Shown one piece after another: positions 43,218 through 54,270 of a stretch of 64,000 nt of DNA. Each line of letters opens with the position of its first letter. Positions within the stretch are counted from its first letter, which is position 1. Source of the stretch: Pseudeuparius sepicola (Eukaryota; Arthropoda; Insecta; Coleoptera; Anthribidae); assembly GCA_963920635.1 (NCBI GenBank), contig OY987298.1:41075787-41139786 (forward strand), in the 5' to 3' direction. The translations under genes and the position numbers were made by a program. Below the pieces are notes generated by a model. It ran no database searches. It was not told where the DNA came from and was given only the letters and a program-made list of their open reading frames with translations.

Positions 43218-43888
43218 TTAAACGCAAGTAATTAAATTTACAAAATCCAATTTTTTAAAATAAAAATATATATTGTAGAATGGCGCCTTTGGGCCTGGTG
43301 CCTGGTGTCTTAACTTGACCGGGTCATTTGGTGTCGCGCTTGATCAGTTAGAGCAAGTGCGTGTAAAGTAGCGAAATATCCGACTCCCTATTTTCAAATA
43401 GTAAATGAAAATTGAAAATTGTCAATTCATTTATTGTGCTCTATGGACTCAAGAAGATGTGGTGAATTAAGTTAGCTTTCTTGGACTGTTCCTGTGATGG
43501 TGCGCATTCCTTTTATGTTTACTTGGATATAATGGGCCAGTGCCAGTAAGGCTTATTATATTAATAAAAGTGCGTTTTTTTATTTATTCGATAGTATCGA
43601 TAAAAATCGTTATTTTTTAAAAATGTTCCAAATCCAAAGGCAAGTTTGTTTATATTTTTTACCATCAGTTTTTATAGCAAATTTTGTAAGTTCATGAATA
43701 AATATGTTTATTTGTTTAAAAACGTTAAAATAAATGGGCGTTTGTTAAATGTGAATTTTATTTTGGATTCCCTTCGATGCAAAAGTGTAAGTAAATACGT
43801 AAATAGTTTTTACCTCTATGCAATTTTTATTTCTCTTATTTTTAGGCTTTCATGGCTGTTGTCCATGTCAGAATGAATTTCTGAGCTG
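43218..43888. other. AT-rich spacer
   Basis: AT-rich, with a short frame at 43646-43876 lacking any known domain. Confidence 0.4.
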
Positions 43889-44133
43889 TTGCTCCGTGGT
43901 CGATGGAAATCTTCTAGAGATTTTGCTAGTCGTACCTAACTGAAAGCATCTTTAGTGGTGACTCGTCCATTGAGAGATTGTAACTGATCATCAAATGCTT
44001 AAGTAATATCTAGTGCCAATCTTACTGGTAATAAGTTGCGATCCAACATAGGACGAGTCGTCACTTACGGGTACGATCAGCAAAAACGTCTGGAAGATTT
44101 ACATCGACCACGGCACGACAACCACAAAATTTG
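43889..44133. repeat. Imperfect hairpin (foldback) repeat
   Basis: CCGTGGTCGATGGAAATCTTC at 43894 is matched by its inverted copy at 44094-44118, and GTGACTCGTCC at 43962 by GGACGAGTCGTCAC at 44052. Arms of about 90 bp with several mismatches. It lies 34 bp before the next errantivirus. Confidence 0.6.
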
Positions 44134-44166
44134 TTCTCGTATATTAATTTATATTATATGTAATTA

Positions 44167-44346
44167 TTATGTTCCTAGAAACCGCACTGCTGGCACCAGT
44201 TCCCACGGTCAGCTTTTATTTTGCATTATCAGCTTTTAATTGTATAAAAACACTTGTTCCCATGTCATACACGATTTTCACTGTTTGTACGTTGCCAAAT
44301 AAAGTTCTGTCTTTTTTAAAAAGATCTTCGCTCAATCTCCCTTCGT
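44167..44346 (+). repeat. 5' LTR of the deleted errantivirus
   Basis: Shares TTATGTTCCTAGAAACCGCA through CTCCCTTCGT with the 3' copy without visible change. A TATAAAAA box lies near 44241 and AATAAA near 44299. The downstream leader has a possible splice donor (AAG|GGTAAGAG) near 44427. Confidence 0.85.
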
Positions 44347-44730
44347 CGTCGGAAAATCGCTTTCCATCAACTACTAGAACCTCGAAGAAGATCCAGAGAA
44401 GACCCAGAACTTCCAGAACGACCAAGGGTAAGAGCCAATCCGTGTATCATTTCCTTGTGTTTTTCTGTGGCAAATTAAGCAGTGGAGTCCCCAAGGTTTT
44501 TCAGAGAATATTATTTTTCCTAGTTAGGTTTAGTTTGGATTTAAGTATAAAATCGTGTTCCTCTGAATATTAAGGCATATAATATTCAAGACACATATTT
44601 AAGTTATTTTTAAGAAAATCATTTTTAATTTAGAAAAACTAAATCTGTCAAAATAGACGAATTAATTGATATTTTAAATAATTTAGCTTTAGATTCAACT
44701 AATTTAGAAGTTGATAATAATACTAACGAA

Positions 44731-45993
44731 ATGCCCGGAAATAATGATTCTCAAGTCAATTATCAGTTACTGAAACTGTTTATTGATACAATTCCGAACT
44801 TTAATGGCGACGAAAATACCTTAGAGATATTTATCGAACATTGCAATTCTCTTTATTCTAATTTTGCAAATCAAAACCCCGAAGATACTTTCAATGGTTT
44901 TCTGCTCCGCGCAATTATTAGTAAATTAGTTGGAACCGCCCTAATCCTTGCAGGTTCGAGACCCGAAGTTCGTAAATGGGATGATTTGAAAGCTTTACTC
45001 CGTCTTACATTTGGTGATCAAAGAAATTTAGATTGCCTTGTGCAAGATCTCATGATAATGCAACCATTTAAAAACGAATCATTTTCTATTTTTGGACAAA
45101 GAATTCAAAAATCCAGAAGCTCAATTTGTTCTAAACTAAAATCTATGAATATTCCAGCAAACGAAAAATTATTACAAATTAAAAACTACGACGAGTTAGC
45201 TCTCAAAACATTTCTACGAGGATTAAACGGCAGAATACAAGATATGGTTCGGCTTAGAAACCCAAATTCAATAGAATTAGCAATTTCATATGTGCTCGAA
45301 GAAGAAAACTTTTTACTTAATCAAAGACAAACTTTATCTTTTAGAAATGTAACTAGGACACCTCAACAACAACCCTTATTTTCACGACCTAATATTCCAA
45401 GAGCAAATTTTTCAAACTCCTACAGTCAAAATGTTCCTCACTATCAACCTCGACCAATTTTTAACGCTTTTCCACAATCTTACCCCCAGCAACAATACCC
45501 TACGCAACAACGACACATCCCGCAACAAAATTATATTCCTTCTCAACCGCAAAATTTTCCCCAGCAACAATTTCGGCAACATTTCCCGTCACAACCAATA
45601 AATATCCAACCACGACCAAATTATAATCAAAAATTCTTTTCAAACAGAGACGTTTTTGGTAACCAAAATGTATTTAGACCCACAGGTCAAGTTCCCAATA
45701 ATAGACCCAAACCGATATCTACCAATACTAGAAATTCCCAACCTCCACCTAAAAAACGACATTATTCCCAATTACACAATATCGAAGAGTACGAAGAACC
45801 CACCTATTCCCAGAATCACGCTCAACCCGAAACTTCCGTTGAATACGACTCTCATTATGACGTATACCCCGATTACTATGAACCCGAACCCTCGACATCT
45901 AACACCACATATGACTTTACAGAAGACTACAATAACTTCCAAGAACAAAACGCAAATTTTTCCATAGACCAAGCTCAAAAACGAATGACGTAA
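44731..45993 (+). CDS. gag: Gag polyprotein of the deleted errantivirus
   Basis: 420 codons, open. The N-terminal ~200 residues are helical and line up in pattern with the Gag at 14591 (e.g. the F-G-D-Q-R-N-L-D-x-L-V-Q-D-L segment against F-G-D-P-R-D-L-T-S-L-I-Q-D-L). The C-terminal half is rich in Gln, Asn, Pro and Arg. Unlike the other Gag it has no CCHC zinc knuckle. The pol frame overlaps its end by -1. Being intact in an otherwise deleted element suggests recent loss of pol or use of Gag by the derivative. Confidence 0.88.
   Translation: MPGNNDSQVNYQLLKLFIDTIPNFNGDENTLEIFIEHCNSLYSNFANQNPEDTFNGFLLRAIISKLVGTALILAGSRPEVRKWDDLKALLRLTFGDQRNLDCLVQDLMIMQPFKNESFSIFGQRIQKSRSSICSKLKSMNIPANEKLLQIKNYDELALKTFLRGLNGRIQDMVRLRNPNSIELAISYVLEEENFLLNQRQTLSFRNVTRTPQQQPLFSRPNIPRANFSNSYSQNVPHYQPRPIFNAFPQSYPQQQYPTQQRHIPQQNYIPSQPQNFPQQQFRQHFPSQPINIQPRPNYNQKFFSNRDVFGNQNVFRPTGQVPNNRPKPISTNTRNSQPPPKKRHYSQLHNIEEYEEPTYSQNHAQPETSVEYDSHYDVYPDYYEPEPSTSNTTYDFTEDYNNFQEQNANFSIDQAQKRMT
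45954..45960 (+). promoter_or_regulatory. Putative -1 frameshift heptamer A AAT TTT
   Basis: In the gag frame the bases are A AAT TTT. The pol frame is open from 45936, and gag stops at 45993, so the heptamer lies in the short two-frame overlap, exactly as in the element at 13839-22514. Confidence 0.6.
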
Positions 45994-45999
45994 TAATAG

Positions 46000-46405
46000 A
46001 CCTTAATCACTTACTTAGCAATTTACCCTACATATACATTCCCGAAATCGACGCAAAATTTTTGATAGACACAGGCAGTTCACGCAGTTTAATAAACCCT
46101 GACCTAGCTTATAAATTCTATCCAAATTCAATTCTTAACGAAAATTTTGGTATACAAACCTCACATGCAGTCACTTCCCATGTTAAATTGCAATAATTCC
46201 TATGTTTCAAAATTTTAACACAAATCAATTTTATAAATTTTATTTGTATGATTTTTCCACGAAATACGATGGACTTATTGGAGTGGATTTAATCAAACTT
46301 TTAAAAGCAAACGTTCTTACTAATGAAGATTTTTTAGTCACACCCTATGCTCAAATTCCTTTGAATTATGATCACACTATGCCTTCAAAAAATTTAAAAA
46401 TATAA
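46000..46405 (+). pseudogene. Protease remnant of the deleted errantivirus
   Basis: D-T-G at 46068-46076 inside F-L-I-D-T-G-S-S marks the aspartic protease, and Y-D-G-L-I-G-V-D-L follows near 46266. A stop and frame change near 46190 separate the two parts. After a few more codons the pol sequence ends and env begins at about 46414. Confidence 0.75.
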
Positions 46406-46415
46406 ATCTCTCTAA

Positions 46416-47738
46416 CGTGGATTATTCAACCTTGGTGGAACGATACAAAAATGGATTTTTGGAACCTTAGATTATTCTGACGCTGAAAAATACGACAACG
46501 CAATTATACAATTAAAAAAGAATCAAGCTAAAATAGTAAAAAATGCTAATTTTCAAATTTCTTTATCAAAAAATTTAATTGGAAAATACGAATCTACACT
46601 TTCCACAATTATCAAAAACCAGCAGAAAATTACTGAACAGATCAATCAAATCCATAATGAAAGTATTTCAGATCAAATAGTTCATTATGTATCAATATCC
46701 AGTATTTTAGATCAAATCTCTTTAAATATTAATATTATTATGAACTTTTTAAATAACGTCGAATCGGCAATTACATTTTCCAAATTACATGTTACTCATC
46801 CTGATATATTTACAGTAGATAATTTAAAGGAAATTTTGAACGAATTAGAAAACCATTATCTTAAAAGCGAAATTTTAAAAATAAATGTTCACTCCTGGTA
46901 CTCAATAGTGAAAACAAACTGCTACTTTTCAAATAATAAATTAATATTTGCCATAGAATTTCCAATTATGTTTCCCAAAATCTACCAATATTTTCATTTA
47001 TTCCCTATTTCTAACAATGAAAATTCCATAATCATTCCTAATAAACCTTATTTGGCTCTGGAAGAAGCATCACTGCAATATATGGAATACCCTTGCACGC
47101 CACTTCAAGACACACTGTATATTTGCGACCAAGAAGAACTTAATTGGGACCCGAGAGAAGACTGCATATCAAATTTAATCCAAGGTAGAAGAAATTCCTG
47201 TTCTCCAGTTCCTATTGAGCAACCATCAATGATTTTTAATAAAATTAACGAAGAGTTCTTAATAATAATCAGCAATATATCAATCACAATTAAAACAAAA
47301 TGTCCTGATGAAATATTCAAATCTATTCAAGGAAAAGTTTTGGTTCAAATCCCGCAAAACTGCAGCATCGAGTACAAGTCACTGAAATTTGGAAATACTA
47401 AAGAAAGCAAACCAGAAAAACCAATATTTTTACCAAAAATTGAAGAAAATTCAAGAAAATTAGCAAAACCCTCAAGAAAACCACTTCGCATCGACCACGT
47501 TCCGTTAGAAAAACTGCATCAATTGAAAGAGTATGTAAAAACAATCAATCCAATCAATTTAGAAGACATCACCGAAAATTCGGCAATCAATTGGCCAATT
47601 TGGACTGTTATTTCTGTTATATGCATTCTAATAATTTGCCTAAATTTAAAGAAGATTTCAATGGTTCTCTCAAGAAAGAAGAAAGAAATCAAGGATCAAT
47701 CGGTTCCGATCGGATTTCCTGCTGGAACCTCAAACTAA
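46416..47738 (+). pseudogene. env: Env C-terminal segment of the deleted errantivirus
   Basis: Open for 440 codons but without its natural start. It opens at the residue before the fusion-peptide-like Gly-rich segment that follows the furin site in Env proteins, so the surface subunit is missing and the membrane-anchored subunit remains. Long helices follow, then the Cys-rich distal part and a transmembrane segment near 47595-47650 with a basic tail. The first ATG in frame is at 46740. Whether any protein is made is unknown. Confidence 0.75.
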
Positions 47739-47747
47739 CAGGGGAGG

Positions 47748-47933
47748 AGTTATGTTCCTAGAAACCGCACTGCTGGCACCAGTTCCCACGGTCAGCTTTT
47801 ATTTTGCATTATCAGCTTTTAATTGTATAAAAACACTTGTTCCCATGTCATACACGATTTTCACTGTTTGTACGTTGCCAAATAAAGTTCTGTCTTTTTT
47901 AAAAAGATCTTCGCTCAATCTCCCTTCGTAACT
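47748..47933 (+). repeat. 3' LTR of the deleted errantivirus
   Basis: Taken with AGTTA...GTAACT ends (186 bp). The core 47751-47929 matches the 5' copy. AATAAA lies near 47881. Confidence 0.8.
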
Positions 47934-48407
47934 CTGTATATAAATATTACCAATTACTATAAAATATATTTAAAGTAACAATTCAATATTTTCACCACTA
48001 ATATGCATATATTTTTTCTGAATATTTGGACATTATAAATAAATATATTTATATTAAATTTTATAATAAGTAATACTGCACCCTGGAAAAATATTTTTGA
48101 AACTATTATACACTTTATTAATAATGAATGTAACAAATAGTCAAATAAACATGAATATTATATGTGATATCATAACACAAGTTGTTAAACCAAATACCAG
48201 TATATTTGCTCTAAAAATATTTTACTTTGTAAAATAGGTATAGTATTGCTGTGCCAAATAGTATTAAATTTCCTAATACGTATTATTATTTTTATTTTAG
48301 CTCTAAATATATTTTTTTCTCCGTAAATGGATTGGAATAATTGGTGAAGTCCATTTCCAACATAGCTGAACACAGTTTAACAAAGATAAACAAGTATAAT
48401 ATAGATA
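47934..48407. other. AT-rich spacer
   Basis: AT-rich DNA between the errantivirus and the P-type element. Nothing recognised. Confidence 0.5.
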
Positions 48408-48962
48408 CAGCCGCGGCCACAAAAAACTTTCAGGCTGGTCCTTGAATCTCTCTCCGAAGCGCGAAATCCGGCAACGTGGCGGCCCGCCCGCTCCGCCCGT
48501 CCCGCTGGCCGACGTGGACTGGCCAGAGAAATGGAGGAGGGAGAATGAGCGTCCAACATGCGCAAACTTTCTAATCAAGAATCCGCCATATTATACACAG
48601 ATCAGAGGCGTCCGCAATTTTCTTATAGGGTATCGAGAATTTAAATTAAAACAATAAAATTATCATTCTGTATTTCATTTTTAAATAGATATTGAGAATA
48701 TCGAACAATTCATATTTGCACAGTACCAAGTTAATTTTCTATATAATTTGTAGATATATTTCTAAATAATCGCGATTTTCATTGCCAGTGGTTTGAACAC
48801 AAAGTTATCGGAGTTTGAACGGTACCTATCTATTTTATTGTGCATTTTTATTCTAATGGTAATAATTTTTAATAACAAAAATAACAATAACATTGCATTC
48901 TACATATGTTTAAAAACTATTTTAACTACAAAAATATGTTATTAACACAAACACAAAAATCA

Positions 48963-51900
48963 TCATTGATGGTGAAATAAAATCAATTTATGTAGTTCTC
49001 TCCTAACTAAGGGTCCTTGAATTTTTGCAGTATACTTTTTTGATAAATTATATAGTCTAATTTTTGTATAGGCTGCTACTATTTCTTTTATTAAATTGTA
49101 ACTATGATTTTCTTCATTAGGCGATGACACAATATGTTCTTCTAACTCTGGGAAAAGCTTTGAAAACATGAAAAAGAATTTTTGTCCAACTGCTATTATA
49201 AATTTGTTTAAAAAATCTTCCTCCGATGGTATACGGTTATCTGTTGCCTGCAACAAATTTATAATATTGGTTTCAACATTCTGGCATATTTTCACTACAC
49301 CAGCTGATGGTACTTGTAAACCTCCTAAAAAACAAATTAGGACATATTATTTAAAACAATTCATTTTCTTCTAGAATAAATGATATTCCAAAAAGAAAAT
49401 GAGATTAGTTAAAAGTTGATTTTTCAATGCATGCTCGCCGTCAAAATGTTTACACTCCGAGTTAAACTGTAATACTAGGTTAAAATAAATAATAATAAAT
49501 AAAAAGTAGTTTAACTAGCTTGGAATTTAACAGAATATATTGATAAATCTCTAAAAAGACATTACCTCTATTTTTCTTAACAATTATTAGTCTATAACTC
49601 AAATCATCTTCAACAGTTTCCATGTCGCATGAACAACTTGTTAAGCAATCTATACATTTAATTTTTCTCCTTAATATTTTTATTACATAGCCTGCTACGT
49701 ATGTAACTACATTTTTAGAGACATTATCGAGGTCGATGAAACATGTCGTGTCCAGAACTTGGCAATTTCCACCTCTTGGTGATATTTTACTATGCAATAA
49801 GAGCTTCTTAAAATGGACTGTTGCCTCTGATTCTTTAAATTCTGACAGTTGGCAGTCCTTATCTAAAAATTCTATAGCTGTTGCAACACTGCCACTTAAC
49901 GTTTGCGCAGCTAAGTGGACCTAAAGCAAATAAAGTAATAAATGTAAATTACAACAGTTAGTTATACTTACTTTCATTTTCTGTTTATGCCACTGTATAT
50001 GACTGACTCTGATTTTGTTAGCAACATAAAGATTGGTCTTTTCATATACATCATAAAGTCTCGTAACGTAAGCCCAATTTATTATTTTGCCTGATGGATC
50101 CTTAAATTGTTGCAAATTTGCAAAATTATTTCGAATCAACTTTATCATATGGCACACATCAAGAAAACAGAAGACTCTCTGTGCAGGGTTCACAGGATGC
50201 GAGAACCATGGCTTTATATTATGTATGTCCTCCAAATTACATCCCAACTCACGTAACATACCGAAATGAACCGATGGGCCATCACATGTTATGGAAGTCA
50301 CAGTTACACCAACATCGTGCAGTCTTATTAAAGATTCATTGACGAGATTGGCTTTCTCTCTTCCTGTCAATGACTTTATTAAAAAGTAAGCTATGGGAAG
50401 CTTCCAGTGCGACTGGTGGGATACTACCATAAGAACTAAAGCTTCTGATGCAGGTGGCAATGAATCATTATCCACTGGAACACCAATATCTACATAGCCG
50501 ACTGATCTTTTACCATCAAACTCGATCTGCTTCTTTATAGACATTTCATCTAACATTAAAGAACATATTAGTGACCTCCCATTTGCAGTTGATTCATCTG
50601 ATTTATGTTTTAAAACACTAAAAGCTAGATCAATAAAACCAGGGTTACATTCAACATTGCTTGTCCACTTTCTTATGGTAGCCTGGTGTGGTAATGCTAG
50701 TGCAAACTCACTCCGAACATATTCATAAGCTTTGCAAGAATAGAATTGGAGAGTCGCTGCAAATTCTCTTAGGGGTGGTGGATATTTTTCATGAGTGACA
50801 CTTTGGTTTTGAACATTTTTTAAATAGCGAGTCATTAATATATTCGGCACACTATCAAAACTCTTAGATAAATGACTAGTTGCATGCTCAGATAGATAAT
50901 CCTCTTTCTTTAAGTGATTTGCAAGATCTTTTAGGGATGACACTTTTTTTTCCAGAGATTTTATTTTCTTATTGGCACTGTACAGCTTTTTTCGATATTC
51001 TTCCTGTCGTCTTTGTAATTCAATATTTCTTTTCTTTACAGTATTTGGGGATGTACTAAAAATTAAATAAAAAAATATTATTTTCCAAGAATCTGCTAAC
51101 TTGGAGTTTACATTGACATTAAATTTCTGAATGAATATTAAGAGAAAACCTTCTTCTTCATCATCAAAAATTTTGCTTGCAATAAAAATAAGCTTTGGAT
51201 TGTCTTCAATAAAAATGAATGTAAATTTTATTACATGAAAGTTTTGCAATAAAGATTTGCGATTATTTATGGCAACAATTATAAGAGATAAGTAAAAAAT
51301 CGATAAAAATGTTTTCTCCGTTTAAAGGCCTCTTGGATACATAGTGTAAGTCCTTTTTGCTTACCTATAGTTGTGAACAAAATTTATAATACACCTCCTT
51401 CTTTTAGTACTGCTATCAGTACTAGTTCCACTCGCCACTTGTTTTGCACCAACACTATAAAATATATAAAAAAAATACTTAAAATACACTCAGGTGCAAA
51501 AAACCCGGGCCATCTAGTATATTTTCGTATCCTCGTTTTAAATGAACAACAATATGTTTGCCTTTATTTATGTTATTGTTTATTAAAACGAGAATACATA
51601 TTGTTTTTTGAATTGTCCGGAAGGACGTCCTTTATATCAATAAAAAATCAAGTGTAAACTGAAAGCCAAAATATGAAAAAAAACACCCGATTTTGAAAAA
51701 ATATTAGGTGGCCCAGTTTTTTTGCACCTGAGTAATAATATTGGTATTGTTGTGGAATTCGACTTGAAATAAATAGTACTAGACCGTGAGCCAACCACAA
51801 AAACACGTATCATAGAAACCTGGTTAATATCTATAACATAACTTGCCATTAATGGTAGCAAACGAATAAATCAAGCGCCGCACTTATATGCTGCCAGAAA

Positions 51901-53809
51901 TGGATTATTCGTTTGCTACCATTAATGGCAAGTTATGTTACGAATATTAACAGGTTTCCTATATAATACAAGTTTTTTTTGATCGGCTCACGGTAGGTAC
52001 AATCTTTGCGTGAACAATTTACATAAAGACGGATAACGGCTGTCAAATATGACAGTTATTTTTTCGCGAAAAACGCATGTGATTGAAAAACTATTATTAA
52101 CAATAATATTAATGACATTGTTGAAAACTCCTGTGTTTTTCAAAGAATCATTTGACAGCCGTTATTCCTCTATCCAAATATTTCTCGCAATGGTACAATA
52201 CATTGGTAATAATTATAACAATATAAATGGCCGCATATATTATTATGAGGTAAGACAGTGGCTGACAACTTAATATGCATATATTTTTTCATTGTTTCGA
52301 TAAACCAGAAAAACAGATTCAATATATTATTGTCTCAATGAGTTCGCGAAGCAATTGTGTCGATCATTTCCCCTTGTTATCACTAAACGTGGCCATTGTG
52401 TATTGATATTTTTTCCAATCTTATTGTTAACTATTTTATTATAGGAAGTGGCTATTTATATGTCCGACGTATATAAAAGTCGGTATATGTCTTGCGTTCC
52501 CATTGGCATTGGCGAGTTGAGTCACGTGAACTTATTTAGATACGTCGGAAGCCATCGGAAGTGCATTTTTCTCAAGCATCTTTGCAATAAGGAGCATATG
52601 CCCTCCTTTTTGGGGGATAGGCGCTGCCGTATTAAAAAAGAAGGGGGCATTCGCACCATATTGTGACAGTCGGCAGCGATGCGTGCTGCCGTATGAAAAA
52701 AGTGGTAATCATTTCCAATGGTGTAACCCATCCCCGATTTTCTTGAAATTTTGGCTAGGTACCCCCATTCGAAATAATTACCACTTCATTTTTCATACCG
52801 TAGCGCCCATCGTCGAAAAAGGAGGGCATACGCAATATAAAATGTGAGACAAAATAGGTCTGAATAATCTCGGACATCATCCAATCGACTTAGTAAACAA
52901 GCCGATTCATCATCCATCGGACGGTAGAAATAAAGTTATGTGTCACGTGACTCAATCCACCAATGAGAGCGCAGGACGTAGGTATACCGACTTTTATATA
53001 CGTCGGACGTATAAATAGCCACTTCCTTTATTATATTACATACCACAATTTTCTCTTATGACCACTTCTCTTTTGGCTTTCATTACTAGTAGTAGATGTG
53101 TCTTGATAAACAGTTCTAGAATAAAATATTATTATAACATAAAAATAATAATGGAAATATGAAATAGCAAAGTAGCACTTCTTAAATATTACTTGAAGCA
53201 TAGATAATACACAAAATTAAAGTCAATAAAAAAAATTTAAGTATGAAACATAGACAAGAGATTTATATATAGTTTGAAATTTAGAGTGTCAAATATTTAT
53301 ACCTTTGCTTAATTGGTTTTCGGCGGAAAGATTTTTTCCTTTTCGGTTCAGGGTGTTCGCTCACACTAGTGTTTGTGGTGGTTGAAATATCTAAGGGCAC
53401 ATTTATCCCCGATGGACCAGCAACAGGCTCAACCAGTTTTTCTAAATTGGTAGTTGGGACTGAATTCTTTTTTAAAACTATTTTACCGGGAAATTTCAAA
53501 AAATCTTCCTTTCGAAAATGATCAGAACAAACTATTTTGTTCGGTGTCCATATAAAATTTTCTATTTTAATTCCAAGGGCCTCCAACCATAATTTTTTGA
53601 GCCATTCATCACGTGGAAACCTAATAATACAAAAATGAAGTTGGGACTTTCCTTTAAAAAAATACAAAAGATAGAATCTCCACAACATCGCGTAGCATCC
53701 ATTCATTAACCCTGTCAAACGCCACTGGAATTATTACTAACCTGTGAAATGAAACTCCTTCCCGCTTTCGAGTGCGGTAATTTTTACATTTCTTCACAAT
53801 ACGAGACAT
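48963..53809 (-). CDS. P-type (THAP9-like) transposase, seven exons
   Basis: Exons, in transcript order: 53809-53742, 53620-53303, 53115-53044, 51454-51365, 51055-49972, 49920-49566, 49324-48963. Every junction is GT-AG and the frame stays open, giving 782 residues plus TGA; P transposases are of similar size. Residues 1-90 form a THAP DNA-binding domain (C8, then C-S-D-H-F and N-S-V-P-T). The first zinc ligand expected at residue 3 is Arg. A charged coiled coil follows (~190-250), then the RNase-H-like core with L-M-L-D-E-M-S (Asp 352), C-D-G-P (Asp 441) and a Glu-rich stretch near 576 as candidate catalytic residues. The end shows V-A-G-Y-V and the C-x2-C typical of THAP9. It may be functional except for the missing zinc ligand. 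Confidence 0.85.
51489..51732. mobile_element. MITE 1 in the P-element intron
   Basis: Inverted ends of about 36 bp starting CTCAGGTGCAAAAAA, with TA close outside each end, suggesting a mariner-type MITE. 244 bp, inside intron 3 of the transposase gene (51455-53043). Confidence 0.7.
51783..51995. mobile_element. MITE 2 in the P-element intron
   Basis: About 213 bp, the halves being inverted copies for ~90 bp (ACCGTGAGCC ends; shared TTGCCATTAATGGTAGCAAA near the centre). Same intron as the other two. Exact boundaries uncertain by a few bases. Confidence 0.7.
52444..53026. mobile_element. MITE 3 in the P-element intron, 9-bp target duplication
   Basis: 583 bp with inverted ends of about 90 bp starting GGAAGTGGCTATTTATA. 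TTTATTATA is present directly on both sides (52435-52443, 53027-53035). A 9-bp duplication fits Mutator- or Merlin-type elements. Its right edge lies 18 bp from the splice donor of exon 3. Confidence 0.8.
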
Positions 53810-54270
53810 TTTGTCGTTTAGTAATTCAATAAATTACTGGGAATTCACTAAAAAAACACCTTTAAATAATAATCCAAAATATCCAAAATCTAAACGCTCC
53901 AAACTAGTCCAAACGTAAACAAAGGGTCGCTACCAACTTGGAATTCTAAAATTTATCTGCATTACTATTGGTCAGATTTGAAAATCGCGCAAAAAAATCT
54001 ACCAATAACATTCCGACATGCTCATCTAAAAATTTAAGTTGGCAACATAAGTGTAGAACATGGCTTCCATTCAATTTGCCTGGAAATAGGATGCGCAGTA
54101 GGTCAAAGCGCGTTCTCCTCCTCCATATCTCTGGGACTGGCACACCGCGGCCGGTCGTCCGCGACCGGCCGGCGGCGGCGTCACGAGACGGGCAGCCGCG
54201 GCGTTGCCGAGTTGTGCGCTCATTTGCACGGACGTCCACCAGCCTGAAAGTTTTTTTGTGGCCGCGGCTG

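Larger units (their letters stand above)
44167..47933 (+). mobile_element. Pol-deleted errantivirus derivative
   Basis: About 3.8 kb between two LTR copies that appear identical over ~180 bp. It contains an intact gag, part of protease, and then jumps to the env segment beginning at the cleavage site; RT, RNase H, integrase and the N-terminal env part are absent. A polypurine tract (GGGGAGGAG, 47741-47749) precedes the 3' LTR. The 3' LTR may run AGTTA...TAACT (47748-47933), as in several errantiviruses; the 5' copy lacks these outermost bases. No target duplication was found. It would need proteins in trans to move. Confidence 0.85.
48408..54270 (-). mobile_element. P-superfamily transposon, apparently complete
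   Basis: 5863 bp bounded by inverted ends CAGCCGCGGCCACAAAAAAC...CAGGCTGG (48408-48439 against 54239-54270; one A-run length difference). Subterminal similarity also exists (CCAGAGAAATGGAGGAGGG at 48521 and the inverted CCAGAGATATGGAGGAGG near 54130). The whole interior is a single THAP-type transposase gene on the minus strand. The expected 8-bp target duplication was not evident, so the flanks may have changed. The right end is GC-rich with the palindrome CGGCCGGTCG/CGACCGGCCG. Confidence 0.85.

Noticed and set aside
44347..44370. Primer binding site of the deleted errantivirus
   Set aside because: CGTCGGAAAATCGC after the LTR fits no tRNA 3' end well enough to call.
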